Assembly (NCBI RefSeq): GCF_003999255.1
Contig: NZ_CP034791.1
Location: forward strand, 577,001-641,000
Direction of reading: 5' to 3'
From: Caldicellulosiruptor changbaiensis
GTDB lineage: Bacteria > Bacillota > Thermoanaerobacteria > Caldicellulosiruptorales > Caldicellulosiruptoraceae
DNA: 64,000 bases
Made by a program: the position numbers and the translations under genes. Below the pieces are notes generated by a model. The model searched no databases. It saw only the letters and a list, made by a program, of their open reading frames with translations, and was not told where the DNA came from. Below are positions 28,223 through 35,552 of the stretch, one piece after another. Numbering within the stretch: the stretch's first letter is position 1; each line of letters opens with the position of its first letter.

Positions 28223-29200
28223 ATGTCGTTTTCGTCGTCTGCAAAGGCAGAGGTCTCAAAGAAGCTAATGCAGGCTTCTTGCTGTAGAAAAGCTGCCATT
28301 GCTGCCTTTTTGAAGTTTGCAGGGGTAATATATCAGTCAGAAGGCATATTTTCTTTTAAGGCTTCATTTGAAAATGCCCAGACAGCAAGAGCATTTTTTC
28401 TTCTTATGAAAAATGGATTTTCTAAGCACTGTGAGGTTACAATAAAGAAGAACAGTAAGCTTAATAAAAACTATGTTTACACCATAATTTTACCACCAAG
28501 TACTGACAACTTGCAGGTTTTAAAAGAGCTGCACTTTGTAAAGAAGACTTCGAAAGAGCACATTTTAAGTTTTTCTCTCAAAGAAGAGCTTGTTAAAAAG
28601 AAATGTTGTAAAAAAGCATTTTTACAGGCAGCGTTTTTGTCATGCGGTTCAATTACCAACCCTGAGAAGATGTATCATTTAGAGTTTGACATGAAAACAA
28701 AAGAAGATGCTGAATTTTTGCAAAAGATTTTAAGGTCGTTTGAGTTTGAGGCAAAAATTGTTGAAAGAAAGTCCCATTATGTAGTATACTTAAAAGAAGG
28801 TGAACAAATAGTAGATTTTTTAAATATAATTGGTGCACATGCAGCTCTTTTAGAGCTTGAAAATATTAGGATTGTCAAAGAGCTGAGAAACAATGTCAAT
28901 CGTCTTGTCAATTGTGAGACCGCTAATTTAGAGAAGACTATAAATGCCTCAATGAGACATATTGAGAATATTGAATTTATTGAAAAGACCATTGGTATTG
29001 ACAGCCTTCCAGAAAACTTGCGCGAGATTGCAAGGCTTAGGATAAAATACAAAGATGCCTCACTAAAAGAGCTTGGCAGTATGCTCAAAAACCCCCTTGG
29101 CAAATCTGGTGTCAATCACAGACTGAGAAAGATAGACAAAATTGCCGAGGAACTTAGAAAAGGAGGAATATTATATGCAAAGCCTTCAGATGAAAGTTGA
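28223..29200 (+). CDS. whiA: WhiA sporulation/cell-division regulator
   Basis: 325 residues. N-terminal degenerate LAGLIDADG homing-endonuclease-like domain (MSFSSSAKAEVSKKLMQ, CRKAAIAAFLKFAGVIY, ACKKAFLQAAFLSCGSI-type repeat) and a C-terminal helix-turn-helix (RLRIKYKDASLKELGSMLKN, KSGVNHRLRKIDKIAEEL). In actinomycetes WhiA activates sporulation genes; in Bacillus it affects division and chromosome segregation. ATG 28223 after GGGGGAGAAG. The 3' end overlaps crh by 26 bp, and the order matches the Bacillus yvcJ-yvcK-yvcL-crh block. Confidence 0.93.
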   Translation: MSFSSSAKAEVSKKLMQASCCRKAAIAAFLKFAGVIYQSEGIFSFKASFENAQTARAFFLLMKNGFSKHCEVTIKKNSKLNKNYVYTIILPPSTDNLQVLKELHFVKKTSKEHILSFSLKEELVKKKCCKKAFLQAAFLSCGSITNPEKMYHLEFDMKTKEDAEFLQKILRSFEFEAKIVERKSHYVVYLKEGEQIVDFLNIIGAHAALLELENIRIVKELRNNVNRLVNCETANLEKTINASMRHIENIEFIEKTIGIDSLPENLREIARLRIKYKDASLKELGSMLKNPLGKSGVNHRLRKIDKIAEELRKGGILYAKPSDES

Positions 29201-29468
29201 AAATTCTCAGGGCATCTCATCCAGAGGTGCAGCGCTTTTGGTTCAGGTTGCAAGCAAGTTCAAGTCCATCATTTGGATAGAAAAGGATGAGAAAAGGGCT
29301 AATGCAAAGAGTATCATGGGTCTGATGTCGCTCATGGTAAACTATGGAGATGATATAACAATTATTACAGAAGGCGAAGATGAAAAAGAGGCGTTAGATG
29401 CCGTTGTTAAGCTTATAAACTCTGACTTTAGTGAAGAGGTTGCAAAAGAAATTACACAAGAAAAATAA
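29175..29468 (+). CDS. crh: Crh-like HPr paralogue lacking the PTS histidine
   Basis: A 97-residue HPr-fold protein. At the position of the phosphoryl-transfer His15 of HPr (GLHARPAAL) it has Ser: NSQGISSRGAALLVQ, so it cannot pass phosphate in the sugar PTS. The regulatory Ser46 site is intact (NAKSIMGLMSL, Ser exactly at residue 46 from this start). That is the hallmark of Crh, where Bacillus has Gln15. HprK, encoded at 55617, would phosphorylate Ser46. ATG 29175 follows AGGAGG inside the end of whiA; starting further upstream would only extend into whiA coding. A strong terminator follows. Confidence 0.85.
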   Translation: MQSLQMKVENSQGISSRGAALLVQVASKFKSIIWIEKDEKRANAKSIMGLMSLMVNYGDDITIITEGEDEKEALDAVVKLINSDFSEEVAKEITQEK

Positions 29469-29487
29469 AGGAGATATGGATCATTAG

Positions 29488-29524
29488 AAGCTGCTTAAAA
29501 ATGCTTTTTTAAGCAGCTTTTTTT
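29488..29524 (+). terminator. Terminator after crh
   Basis: AAGCTGCTTAAAA (29488-29500) pairs perfectly with TTTTAAGCAGCTT (29507-29519), 13 bp with a 6-nt loop, then TTTTT. Ends the murB-crh unit. Confidence 0.92.
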
Positions 29525-29546
29525 AAAATCTTGAAAAAGAGAGAGG

Positions 29547-30794
29547 ATGGATGTCATTTTGTTTAAAAATGATGTTTACAAAAAGGTTTTAGTTTTTGAC
29601 GGTGCAATGGGCACTCAGCTTATTCAAAACGGGCTAAAAGAAGATGAATGTCCAGACCTGTGGTCTTTGACAAAGCCGGATGTTATAGCAAAGATACACA
29701 GAGACTATTTTGAAGCAGGGTCTGACTGTGTTGAAACAAACACATTTGGTGCAAACAGAGAAAAGCTAAAAAAGTACGGGCTTGAAAATGAGGTTGAGAA
29801 GATAAACAAAGCTGCCATTTTGCTTGCAAAAGATGTTGCAAAAGAGTATGGGGGGTATGTTGGGCTTTCTGTTGGGCCAACAGGAAGGCTGATGAGGCCA
29901 TCTGGTGACTTGGAATTTGATGAGGCAGAGTCTGTGTTTTATGAGCAGATTTTGGCAGGAATTGAAGCAGGAGCTGATTTTATTTCTATTGAAACAATGT
30001 CTGACATAAAAGAGGCAAAGGCTGCGTTTTTGGCGTACAAAAGGGCAAAAGAAAATGCAAACAAAGATGTTGCTTGTTTGGTTTCTTTGACATTTGAAGA
30101 GAATAAAAGACTACTTATGGGCACACCGCCTGAGGTTGCAGCTTACTTTTTTAGTTTTATTGGTGCAGACCTTGTTGGTGCAAACTGCTCAGGCGGGGCA
30201 AAACAGCTTTTAGATGTTATAAAGTCTATGATCGGATTTTCATTTGTGCCGCTGTCCACAAAGCCAAACGCAGGACTCCCTAAAATGATTGATGGAAAGG
30301 TTATATACGAGGATTGTATAGCTGATTTTGAATCTTCAACAGAGGAATTTATCCAAAGCGGTGTTAGACTTTATGGTGGTTGTTGCGGTACAAATCCTGA
30401 GTATATAAAGGCAATTGCAAAGCTTGTAAAAGGCAAAAATATCTTGTTTGAAAGCGATGCAGAAAAGAGGTTTATAACTTCAATATATTCAATTTTAGAT
30501 GTATCATCTAAATTTAGCGTTTATGAATTCAAACTCACAAACGACTTTTCACAAGAAAGTATCTTTGAACTTGTTGGCATTGAAGAAGATAGTATACTTG
30601 TTGACATTGATGAAGGTGTAGAACAAGAAATTTTAAAAAGCTTTTTGCTTGAATCACAGGACTTTTCAAAAAAGCCTTATATATTTAATATCAAGACAAA
30701 AGAGCAAGCAGATTTAATTGACAGATACTATTTTGGTGTGTATGGTTCAGTATCGAACCTTTGTGGCAGCAGCGGAATCAAAGTGGAGATTTAA
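29547..30794 (+). CDS. Homocysteine S-methyltransferase-domain protein
   Basis: 415 residues. Residues 1-295 form a homocysteine-binding methyltransferase barrel: VFDGAMGTQL at the start, GANCSGG and YGGCCGTNPEY carrying the three zinc-ligand cysteines. In MetH this domain transfers methyl from cobalamin to homocysteine. The last 110 residues (from about FESDAEKRF) are not a full domain; the stretch SILVDIDEG, KPYIFNIKTKEQ and YGSVSN resembles a shortened pterin-binding barrel. No B12 domain is present, so a partner would be needed. Followed 24 bp later by a second Hcy-domain gene. ATG after GAGAGAGGATGG, which overlaps the start. Confidence 0.82.
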   Translation: MDVILFKNDVYKKVLVFDGAMGTQLIQNGLKEDECPDLWSLTKPDVIAKIHRDYFEAGSDCVETNTFGANREKLKKYGLENEVEKINKAAILLAKDVAKEYGGYVGLSVGPTGRLMRPSGDLEFDEAESVFYEQILAGIEAGADFISIETMSDIKEAKAAFLAYKRAKENANKDVACLVSLTFEENKRLLMGTPPEVAAYFFSFIGADLVGANCSGGAKQLLDVIKSMIGFSFVPLSTKPNAGLPKMIDGKVIYEDCIADFESSTEEFIQSGVRLYGGCCGTNPEYIKAIAKLVKGKNILFESDAEKRFITSIYSILDVSSKFSVYEFKLTNDFSQESIFELVGIEEDSILVDIDEGVEQEILKSFLLESQDFSKKPYIFNIKTKEQADLIDRYYFGVYGSVSNLCGSSGIKVEI

Positions 30795-30818
30795 GAGAGA
30801 AGATGAGGAGGGGCTGGA

Positions 30819-32633
30819 TTGAAGAGCTTTAGAGAGTTTTTGAGTCAGCAGGATATTGTGCTTTTTGACGGTGCAATGGGTACAGAACTTTTGAACAGAG
30901 GTTATAACAAAGATTTTCCACTTGAGTGGGCAAACATCTCAAACCCAGATCTTGTAAAAAACATTCACAACGACTACATTTTAGCAGGAAGCCAGTGTAT
31001 AGAGACAAATACATTTGGTGCAAATGAGTGCAAACTAAAACTCTACGGTTTTGAAGGGCAAGTTGAGAAAGTAAACAGAAGCGCTGTAAAGCTTGCAAAA
31101 GAGGTAGCAGGGCAAACAGCATATGTTATTGGAAGCGTTGGTCCTCTTGGAAAGCCGGTTGGCAGTGGATTTGAGATAGACGACAAAAAAGCAAAAGAGG
31201 TTTATAAAAGGCAGCTTTATTTTCTTTTAGATGAAGGTGTGGATGCTATTCTGTTTGAGACAGCTGCATCCACACATGAAGTTTTTATTGCGATTGAAGC
31301 TTTAAAAGAGCTTGACAGTAACTTTCCATACATTGTCCAGTTTTCATTCTCAAGAGAGCTAACTACAGCGTACGGTGAGGACATTTACAGGGTTATAGAG
31401 TTCTTGAAAAACCTTGATGCAGATGTTGTAGGCCTTAACTGTGGCAACGGTCCACACCAGACGTTAGAAGCTTTGAAGATATATTCCCAGCATTTAAAAG
31501 GACCGTTTTCTGTTCAGCCAAATGCAGGCTATCCTCAGCTTTTGCAAGGAAGGCTTGTGTATTCAACTTCTGCAAATTATTTTGCTTCGTTTGTAGATGA
31601 GTATGTAAAATGTGGGGCAAAGATAATAGGTGGGTGCTGCGGAACAACACCTGAGCATATAAAGGCTATAAAAGAGAGGATAAAGACAATTAGCAAAAGT
31701 GTAGAAATTGAGGTTATTGAAAAGAAAGAAGAACAAAAGAGCATTTTGAAAGACACACCCTCTGAGCTTTCACAAAAACTTGGTAAAAAGTTTGTCTTCA
31801 CAGTTGAGATAAGTCCACCAAAGGGAATAGAGCTTGAAAAGACAAAAGAAGGTGTAAAACTTTTAAAAGAGGCGGGGGCAGACACGGTAAATATTGCAGA
31901 TTCACCAATGGCAAGAGTGAGAATCTCACCGATTGCACTTGCGCATATATTAAAAGAAGAGCTTGGGGTGGAATCAATCCTTCACTTTACATGCAGAGAT
32001 AGAAATCTTATTTCTCTTCAATCAGAACTTTTAGGTGCAGCAGCATTGGGTGTTAAAAATGTTTTGGCACTGACAGGTGACCCACCATCAATTGGCGATC
32101 ATCCACAGGCAAAACCTGTTTTTGATGTTAACTCTGAAGGACTTGTACTCATTTTGAACAAGCTCAACAGCGGGACAGACTACATGGGGAATCCAATTGG
32201 CAAGGCGACAAACTTTACAATTGGCGTTGCATTAAACCTTAACGCAGATGATTTGAACAAGGAGATTGAGAGACTCAAACGAAAAATAGAAAATGGGGCG
32301 CATTTTATAGAAACTCAGCCAATTTATGAGGTGGAGAGCTTAGAGAGGTTTTTTGAAAAGGTGGATTTTAAACTGCCGCCAATTTTAGGGGGTGTTCTGC
32401 CTCTCAGGTCATCAAGACATGCTGAGTTTTTGCACAACGAGGTGCCGGGGATAACAATACCAGATAAAATCCGTGAGAGGATGAAGAACTCAAAAGACCC
32501 TGTAAAAGAGGGAATAGAGATTGCTTGCGAGATTGTTGATAGAATAAAAGGGATGGTCTCAGGAATCTATATAATGCCACCTTTTGAAAAGTATGAAATG
32601 GCAGCAGAGATTATTAAGAGATTTAGGGCTTGA
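30819..32633 (+). CDS. Homocysteine S-methyltransferase / methylene-THF reductase fusion
   Basis: 604 residues with two enzymes in one chain. Residues 1-290: homocysteine methyltransferase barrel (LFDGAMGTEL, GLNCGNGP, IGGCCGTTPEH with zinc cysteines). Residues about 318-604: MetF-type 5,10-methylenetetrahydrofolate reductase (KKFVFTVEISPPKGIE, LALTGDPPSIGDHP, FIETQPIYE). It would make 5-methyl-THF and methylate homocysteine, giving methionine or feeding the one-carbon pool. TTG 30819 behind GAGGAGGGG. The preceding gene carries a second Hcy domain, so the two may form one complex. Common in Clostridia and Bacilli as a bifunctional protein. Confidence 0.9.
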   Translation: MKSFREFLSQQDIVLFDGAMGTELLNRGYNKDFPLEWANISNPDLVKNIHNDYILAGSQCIETNTFGANECKLKLYGFEGQVEKVNRSAVKLAKEVAGQTAYVIGSVGPLGKPVGSGFEIDDKKAKEVYKRQLYFLLDEGVDAILFETAASTHEVFIAIEALKELDSNFPYIVQFSFSRELTTAYGEDIYRVIEFLKNLDADVVGLNCGNGPHQTLEALKIYSQHLKGPFSVQPNAGYPQLLQGRLVYSTSANYFASFVDEYVKCGAKIIGGCCGTTPEHIKAIKERIKTISKSVEIEVIEKKEEQKSILKDTPSELSQKLGKKFVFTVEISPPKGIELEKTKEGVKLLKEAGADTVNIADSPMARVRISPIALAHILKEELGVESILHFTCRDRNLISLQSELLGAAALGVKNVLALTGDPPSIGDHPQAKPVFDVNSEGLVLILNKLNSGTDYMGNPIGKATNFTIGVALNLNADDLNKEIERLKRKIENGAHFIETQPIYEVESLERFFEKVDFKLPPILGGVLPLRSSRHAEFLHNEVPGITIPDKIRERMKNSKDPVKEGIEIACEIVDRIKGMVSGIYIMPPFEKYEMAAEIIKRFRA

Positions 32634-32665
32634 AAAGGTTGTTATAATTGTGGAATAATATTGAA

Positions 32666-32706
32666 ATTATTCTATCGTTATGTTTAAACCAATTTGATAG
32701 AATAAT
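32666..32706. repeat. 11-bp inverted repeat upstream of coiled-coil gene
   Basis: ATTATTCTATC (32666-32676) and GATAGAATAAT (32696-32706), 19 bp apart. Followed by GCGAGG rather than T residues, so an operator or RNA hairpin in the leader of the next gene is more likely than a terminator. Confidence 0.5.
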
Positions 32707-32720
32707 GCGAGGATAATTTA

Positions 32721-33233
32721 ATGGGGGTTTTTATGATGTCAGAAAGAGAAATGTTAGAAAAGATATTGGAAGGTATTGGAGAGATAAAGACTGAGGTGAG
32801 TGAGGTCAAATTAAGACTTGACAGAGTTGAAGAGAGGCTTGACAGGGTTGAAGAGAGGCTTGACAGACTTGAAGCAAGGGTCGACAGGCTTGAAGAGAGG
32901 GTAAGTAGGCTGGAAGAAAAGGTAAGTAGGCTTGAAGAGAGGGTTGAAGAGTTAGAAAAACAGGTTGAGCTGCTTGACAAAGAGGTTTATGCTCTGCGCC
33001 AGACAGTCCAAGAGAATACCAACAGCATAAACACGCTTTACAATGGCCTTGCATTTTTAGTAGAATTTAGAACCCAGATGTTAAATTTCAAAGAAGAGAT
33101 GACAGCTTTTAAAGATGATGCTAAAAAGAAGATAGAAGATTTAATTGAAACAAGCAAAGCCACAAAACAACTTTACGGTGAGCATGACGTGGATATAAAG
33201 ATTTTGAAGCAGAAGATTGGGATGGTTGTGTGA
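32721..33233 (+). CDS. Coiled-coil protein with tandem heptads
   Basis: About 170 residues (165 if the ATG at 32736 is used). Residues 25-90 are a run of near-identical heptads of the form LDRVEER/LDRLEAR/VSRLEEK, a long parallel coiled coil, encoded by a 21-bp DNA repeat. A second helical part (TVQENTNSINTLYNGLAFLV) and a charged tail follow. Similar DUF1640- or t-SNARE-like proteins occur widely without a known role. The repeat number is likely to vary between strains. No partner evident; the IS110 element follows. Confidence 0.75.
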   Translation: MGVFMMSEREMLEKILEGIGEIKTEVSEVKLRLDRVEERLDRVEERLDRLEARVDRLEERVSRLEEKVSRLEERVEELEKQVELLDKEVYALRQTVQENTNSINTLYNGLAFLVEFRTQMLNFKEEMTAFKDDAKKKIEDLIETSKATKQLYGEHDVDIKILKQKIGMVV

Positions 33234-33345
33234 ATAAGCTTTTAATATTTCAAAAAAGGCTGCTCTCTGCAACTTTTGTTTACGAGCATTCCTGTAATGA
33301 ACGAAAATGAGTGAAAATGAAGAGAAAAGAGATTTGAAAAGATAA

Positions 33346-33413
33346 GGTACCTCCTGATAAAATTAATAAAGTAAGTTGTACAACTTACGAAAAAACACAA
33401 CAAAGGAGGTACC
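33346..33413 (+). promoter_or_regulatory. Nested palindromes masking the IS110 transposase RBS
   Basis: GGTACCTCCT (33346-33355) is fully complementary to AGGAGGTACC (33404-33413), which contains the Shine-Dalgarno site of the transposase. Between them is a perfect 18-bp palindrome GTAAGTTGTACAACTTAC (33371-33388). In a read-through RNA the outer arms would hide the ribosome site; a transcript starting inside the element would leave it free. Confidence 0.75.
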
Positions 33414-33417
33414 CTCT

Positions 33418-34704
33418 TTGAAGTATACACAAAATGAAAAGATATTACAAGTCACAGAAAGAACTTTAGTTGTAGGAGTAGATATAGCAAAGGAAAGGCA
33501 TGTTGGTAGAGCATTTGACTTCAGAGGAGTGGAGCTTGGTAAGAGAATAGAATTTGAGAATAGGAAAGAAGGTATGGAAAAATTTCTGGATTGGGCAAAT
33601 AAGATAATGAAAGCAAATGGCAAGGAGAGTATGATAGTTGGGATAGAACCTACAGGGCATTACTGGCTGTGCTTTGAGCAGTACTTAAGAGAGAATGGCA
33701 TAAAAGTGGTATTAGTGAATCCTTTTCACGTGAAGAGGAGCAAGGAGCTTGATGATAACACGCAAACTAAGAGTGATATAAAGGATCCGAAGACGATAGC
33801 AATGCTTGTGAAGGATGGAAGATACACAGAACCAAATATACCCGAGGGTATATATGCTGAGATGAGAGTAGCGATGAACATATATGAAAGGCTTCAAAAA
33901 CAGCTGAATGTTTTAAAAAATCAAATAATCAATTGGCTTGATATATATTTTCCAGAGTTTTTAGGAGTATTTTCTGATTGGGAAGGCAAGACAGCAATAG
34001 CGACGCTGAGAGAAATGCCATTGCCTTGTGATGTAGTAGGGAAGGAAGTAGAAGGGATTATAGAGTACTGGCGTGACAAAGTAGATAAGCGAGCGATTAG
34101 TCGCAGGAGGGCGATGGATTTAACAGAAGCTGCCAAAAGAAGTATAGGTAAAAAAGAAGGTAGAAAGCTGGCAAGACAAGAGATAAAATATTTGCTTGAA
34201 GAATATGAGCTTTTAAACAAGCAAGTAGAAGAGATAGAAGCCGAGATGGCAGAGCTTTTGAAAGAGGTGCCGAATGGCGATAAGCTTCTTGAAATAAAAG
34301 GTGTTGGAGTGAAGACAGCAGTTGGATTTATTTCAGAGGTTGGAGATATAAAGAGGTATGAGGATTCGAAGCAGATACAGAAATTAGCGGGACTCAATAT
34401 AGTTGAGAATAGTTCTGGCAAGTACAAGGGTCAGACGTGTATAAGTAAAAGAGGGCGAGGAAGGCTCAGAAGTAGCTTGTTCAAGGCCATGATTACAATA
34501 GTAGCAAAGAATGAAGAATTTAAGCAGCTGCACAGGTATTACACCACGCGAGAGAACAATCCCTTGAAGAAGAAGCAATCATTAATAGCACTGTGTTGTA
34601 AATTGATAAGGGTGTTTTATGCGATTTTGAAAAAAGGCGTAAAGTATGATGGGAACAAGATGTTGAGCGATATAAAGAGAGAGGCTTTAGCAAGGACAGC
34701 GTGA
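33418..34704 (+). CDS. IS110-family DEDD transposase/recombinase
   Basis: About 428 residues from TTG 33418 (AAAGGAGG nine bases upstream). N-terminal RuvC-like DEDD domain: VVGVDIAKERHVGRAFD with the first Asp, GIEPTGHYW with the Glu, then VNPFHVKRSKELDDNTQTKS and DPKTIAMLVKDG with the closing Asp residues. A coiled-coil linker (about 285-330) precedes the Transposase_20 domain: LLEIKGVGVKTAVGFISEVG, KLAGLNIVENSSGK and the catalytic Ser region GRGRLRSSLFKAM. Enzymes of this family recombine DNA guided by a bridge RNA encoded in the element. All catalytic motifs appear intact. Confidence 0.93.
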   Translation: MKYTQNEKILQVTERTLVVGVDIAKERHVGRAFDFRGVELGKRIEFENRKEGMEKFLDWANKIMKANGKESMIVGIEPTGHYWLCFEQYLRENGIKVVLVNPFHVKRSKELDDNTQTKSDIKDPKTIAMLVKDGRYTEPNIPEGIYAEMRVAMNIYERLQKQLNVLKNQIINWLDIYFPEFLGVFSDWEGKTAIATLREMPLPCDVVGKEVEGIIEYWRDKVDKRAISRRRAMDLTEAAKRSIGKKEGRKLARQEIKYLLEEYELLNKQVEEIEAEMAELLKEVPNGDKLLEIKGVGVKTAVGFISEVGDIKRYEDSKQIQKLAGLNIVENSSGKYKGQTCISKRGRGRLRSSLFKAMITIVAKNEEFKQLHRYYTTRENNPLKKKQSLIALCCKLIRVFYAILKKGVKYDGNKMLSDIKREALARTA

Positions 34705-34779
34705 AGTGAAGCGAAGTGAGAAAAATTGCTTGAACATTCTTAGTTTAAAGCAGGAGAAATAGTTTGAGTGATTCACATC

Positions 34780-35125
34780 TTGAGGGGGTAAAGAAATTCT
34801 TAGCTTTGCGAGGAGATTAAGTCATGTCGAGTAGCAAAGCGCCCCTTTTAATAATAGTTCACATCTTAGAAAATGTATTGATGGTTAAGAAATGAAGGAG
34901 AAAGGATTAAATGATTTTTTATAGAAAGTAGATTGAAAAATGTGAGCGGGTGGTCAGAGTACATCCTCCATACGGGCGAAGACCCTGCATACGAGCATAA
35001 CTGACGTCCACGCCATGGTAGATGGGACGAGGGAATTGAGGGCAAGTGAGAAAAGACCCTGAGAGACATGAGAGGGTAAACACCATGGTTGTTGTGGATA
35101 GATACCCGCCGTAATATGGTAGAGC
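34780..35125 (+). ncRNA. Candidate IS110 bridge RNA region
   Basis: The 3' non-coding region of the IS110 element has stretches clearly richer in G and C than the surrounding AT-rich DNA, no coding character, and several short stems: GCTTTGC (34803-34809) with GCAAAGC (34834-34840), enclosed by AGGGG and CCCCT; ACCCT (35056-35060) with AGGGT (35073-35077). In the IS1111 group of this family the guide (bridge) RNA is encoded downstream of the transposase. Assignment is inference from position and composition; boundaries are rough. Confidence 0.45.
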
Positions 35126-35258
35126 AACAAGATAAATACAAGAGAGAGGCTGAGTCTAAGCTAGGTATGGTAGAATAAAGCAATAATAACAATATCAAGA
35201 ACAAAATTATTTGTTTCGATAGCGAATTTTAAAGAAATCGCGAGATATTTTGAGAAAA

Positions 35259-35552
35259 TCAAAGGTATATTGAGAGAGGAGGTTTAGGACTGTATTCTGA
35301 AACGTCCGTATCAAAGGCAATAAACACAATAAAAGAAAAATCTATAAATTCTTTACTTTTCAAATATCTTTTTTGCATTATTTTTACAGGCATATCTCTA
35401 CATTTTCCAGAACCTTTGACATTTATTGGGTCTTCAACAGGAATCTTTTTGGAGCTTATTGAAATCAAATAATCTAAAATTTTCTTAAATGGTGGTTTTT
35501 CAGTATCTCCTTCACAAAAGAACACTACCATCTGTTTGTATTTTTTGCTCAT
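35259..35552 (-). pseudogene. TOPRIM-type nuclease gene truncated by IS110
   Basis: The first about 85 residues fit a RloB/OLD-like TOPRIM domain: VVFFCEGDTEKPPFKKIL with the catalytic Glu (Glu14) and IVFIAFDTDVSE with the DxD pair (Asp81, Asp83). After that the reading frame enters IS110 sequence and stops. The missing 3' part is not found on the other side of the element. It overlaps the 3' end of the AAA ATPase gene by 41 bp, so the pair was an operon. The family assignment rests on the short motifs only. Confidence 0.6.

Larger units (their letters stand above)
33346..35280 (+). mobile_element. IS110-family element, approximate ends
   Basis: Transposase gene flanked by a short 5' and a long (about 550-nt) 3' non-coding region. 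The right end must lie near 35259-35290, because the minus-strand TOPRIM gene loses its homology there (after FIAFDTDVSEY). The left end is placed at the palindrome arm by guess; it could be up to 100 bp further left. IS110 elements lack classical terminal repeats and do not make clear target duplications, and none was found. Confidence 0.65.

Noticed and set aside
32840..32960. Regular short repeats that look like a CRISPR array
   Set aside because: The units are 21 bp, have no spacers, and encode a continuous heptad coiled coil.
32684..32980. 98-residue Ser/Leu-rich frame on the minus strand
   Set aside because: It is the complement of the coiled-coil repeat; composition follows from the repeat, not from selection.
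34920..35140. Group II intron RNA in the IS110 3' region
   Set aside because: No domain V-like hairpin and no reverse transcriptase; the position fits the IS110 non-coding end better.
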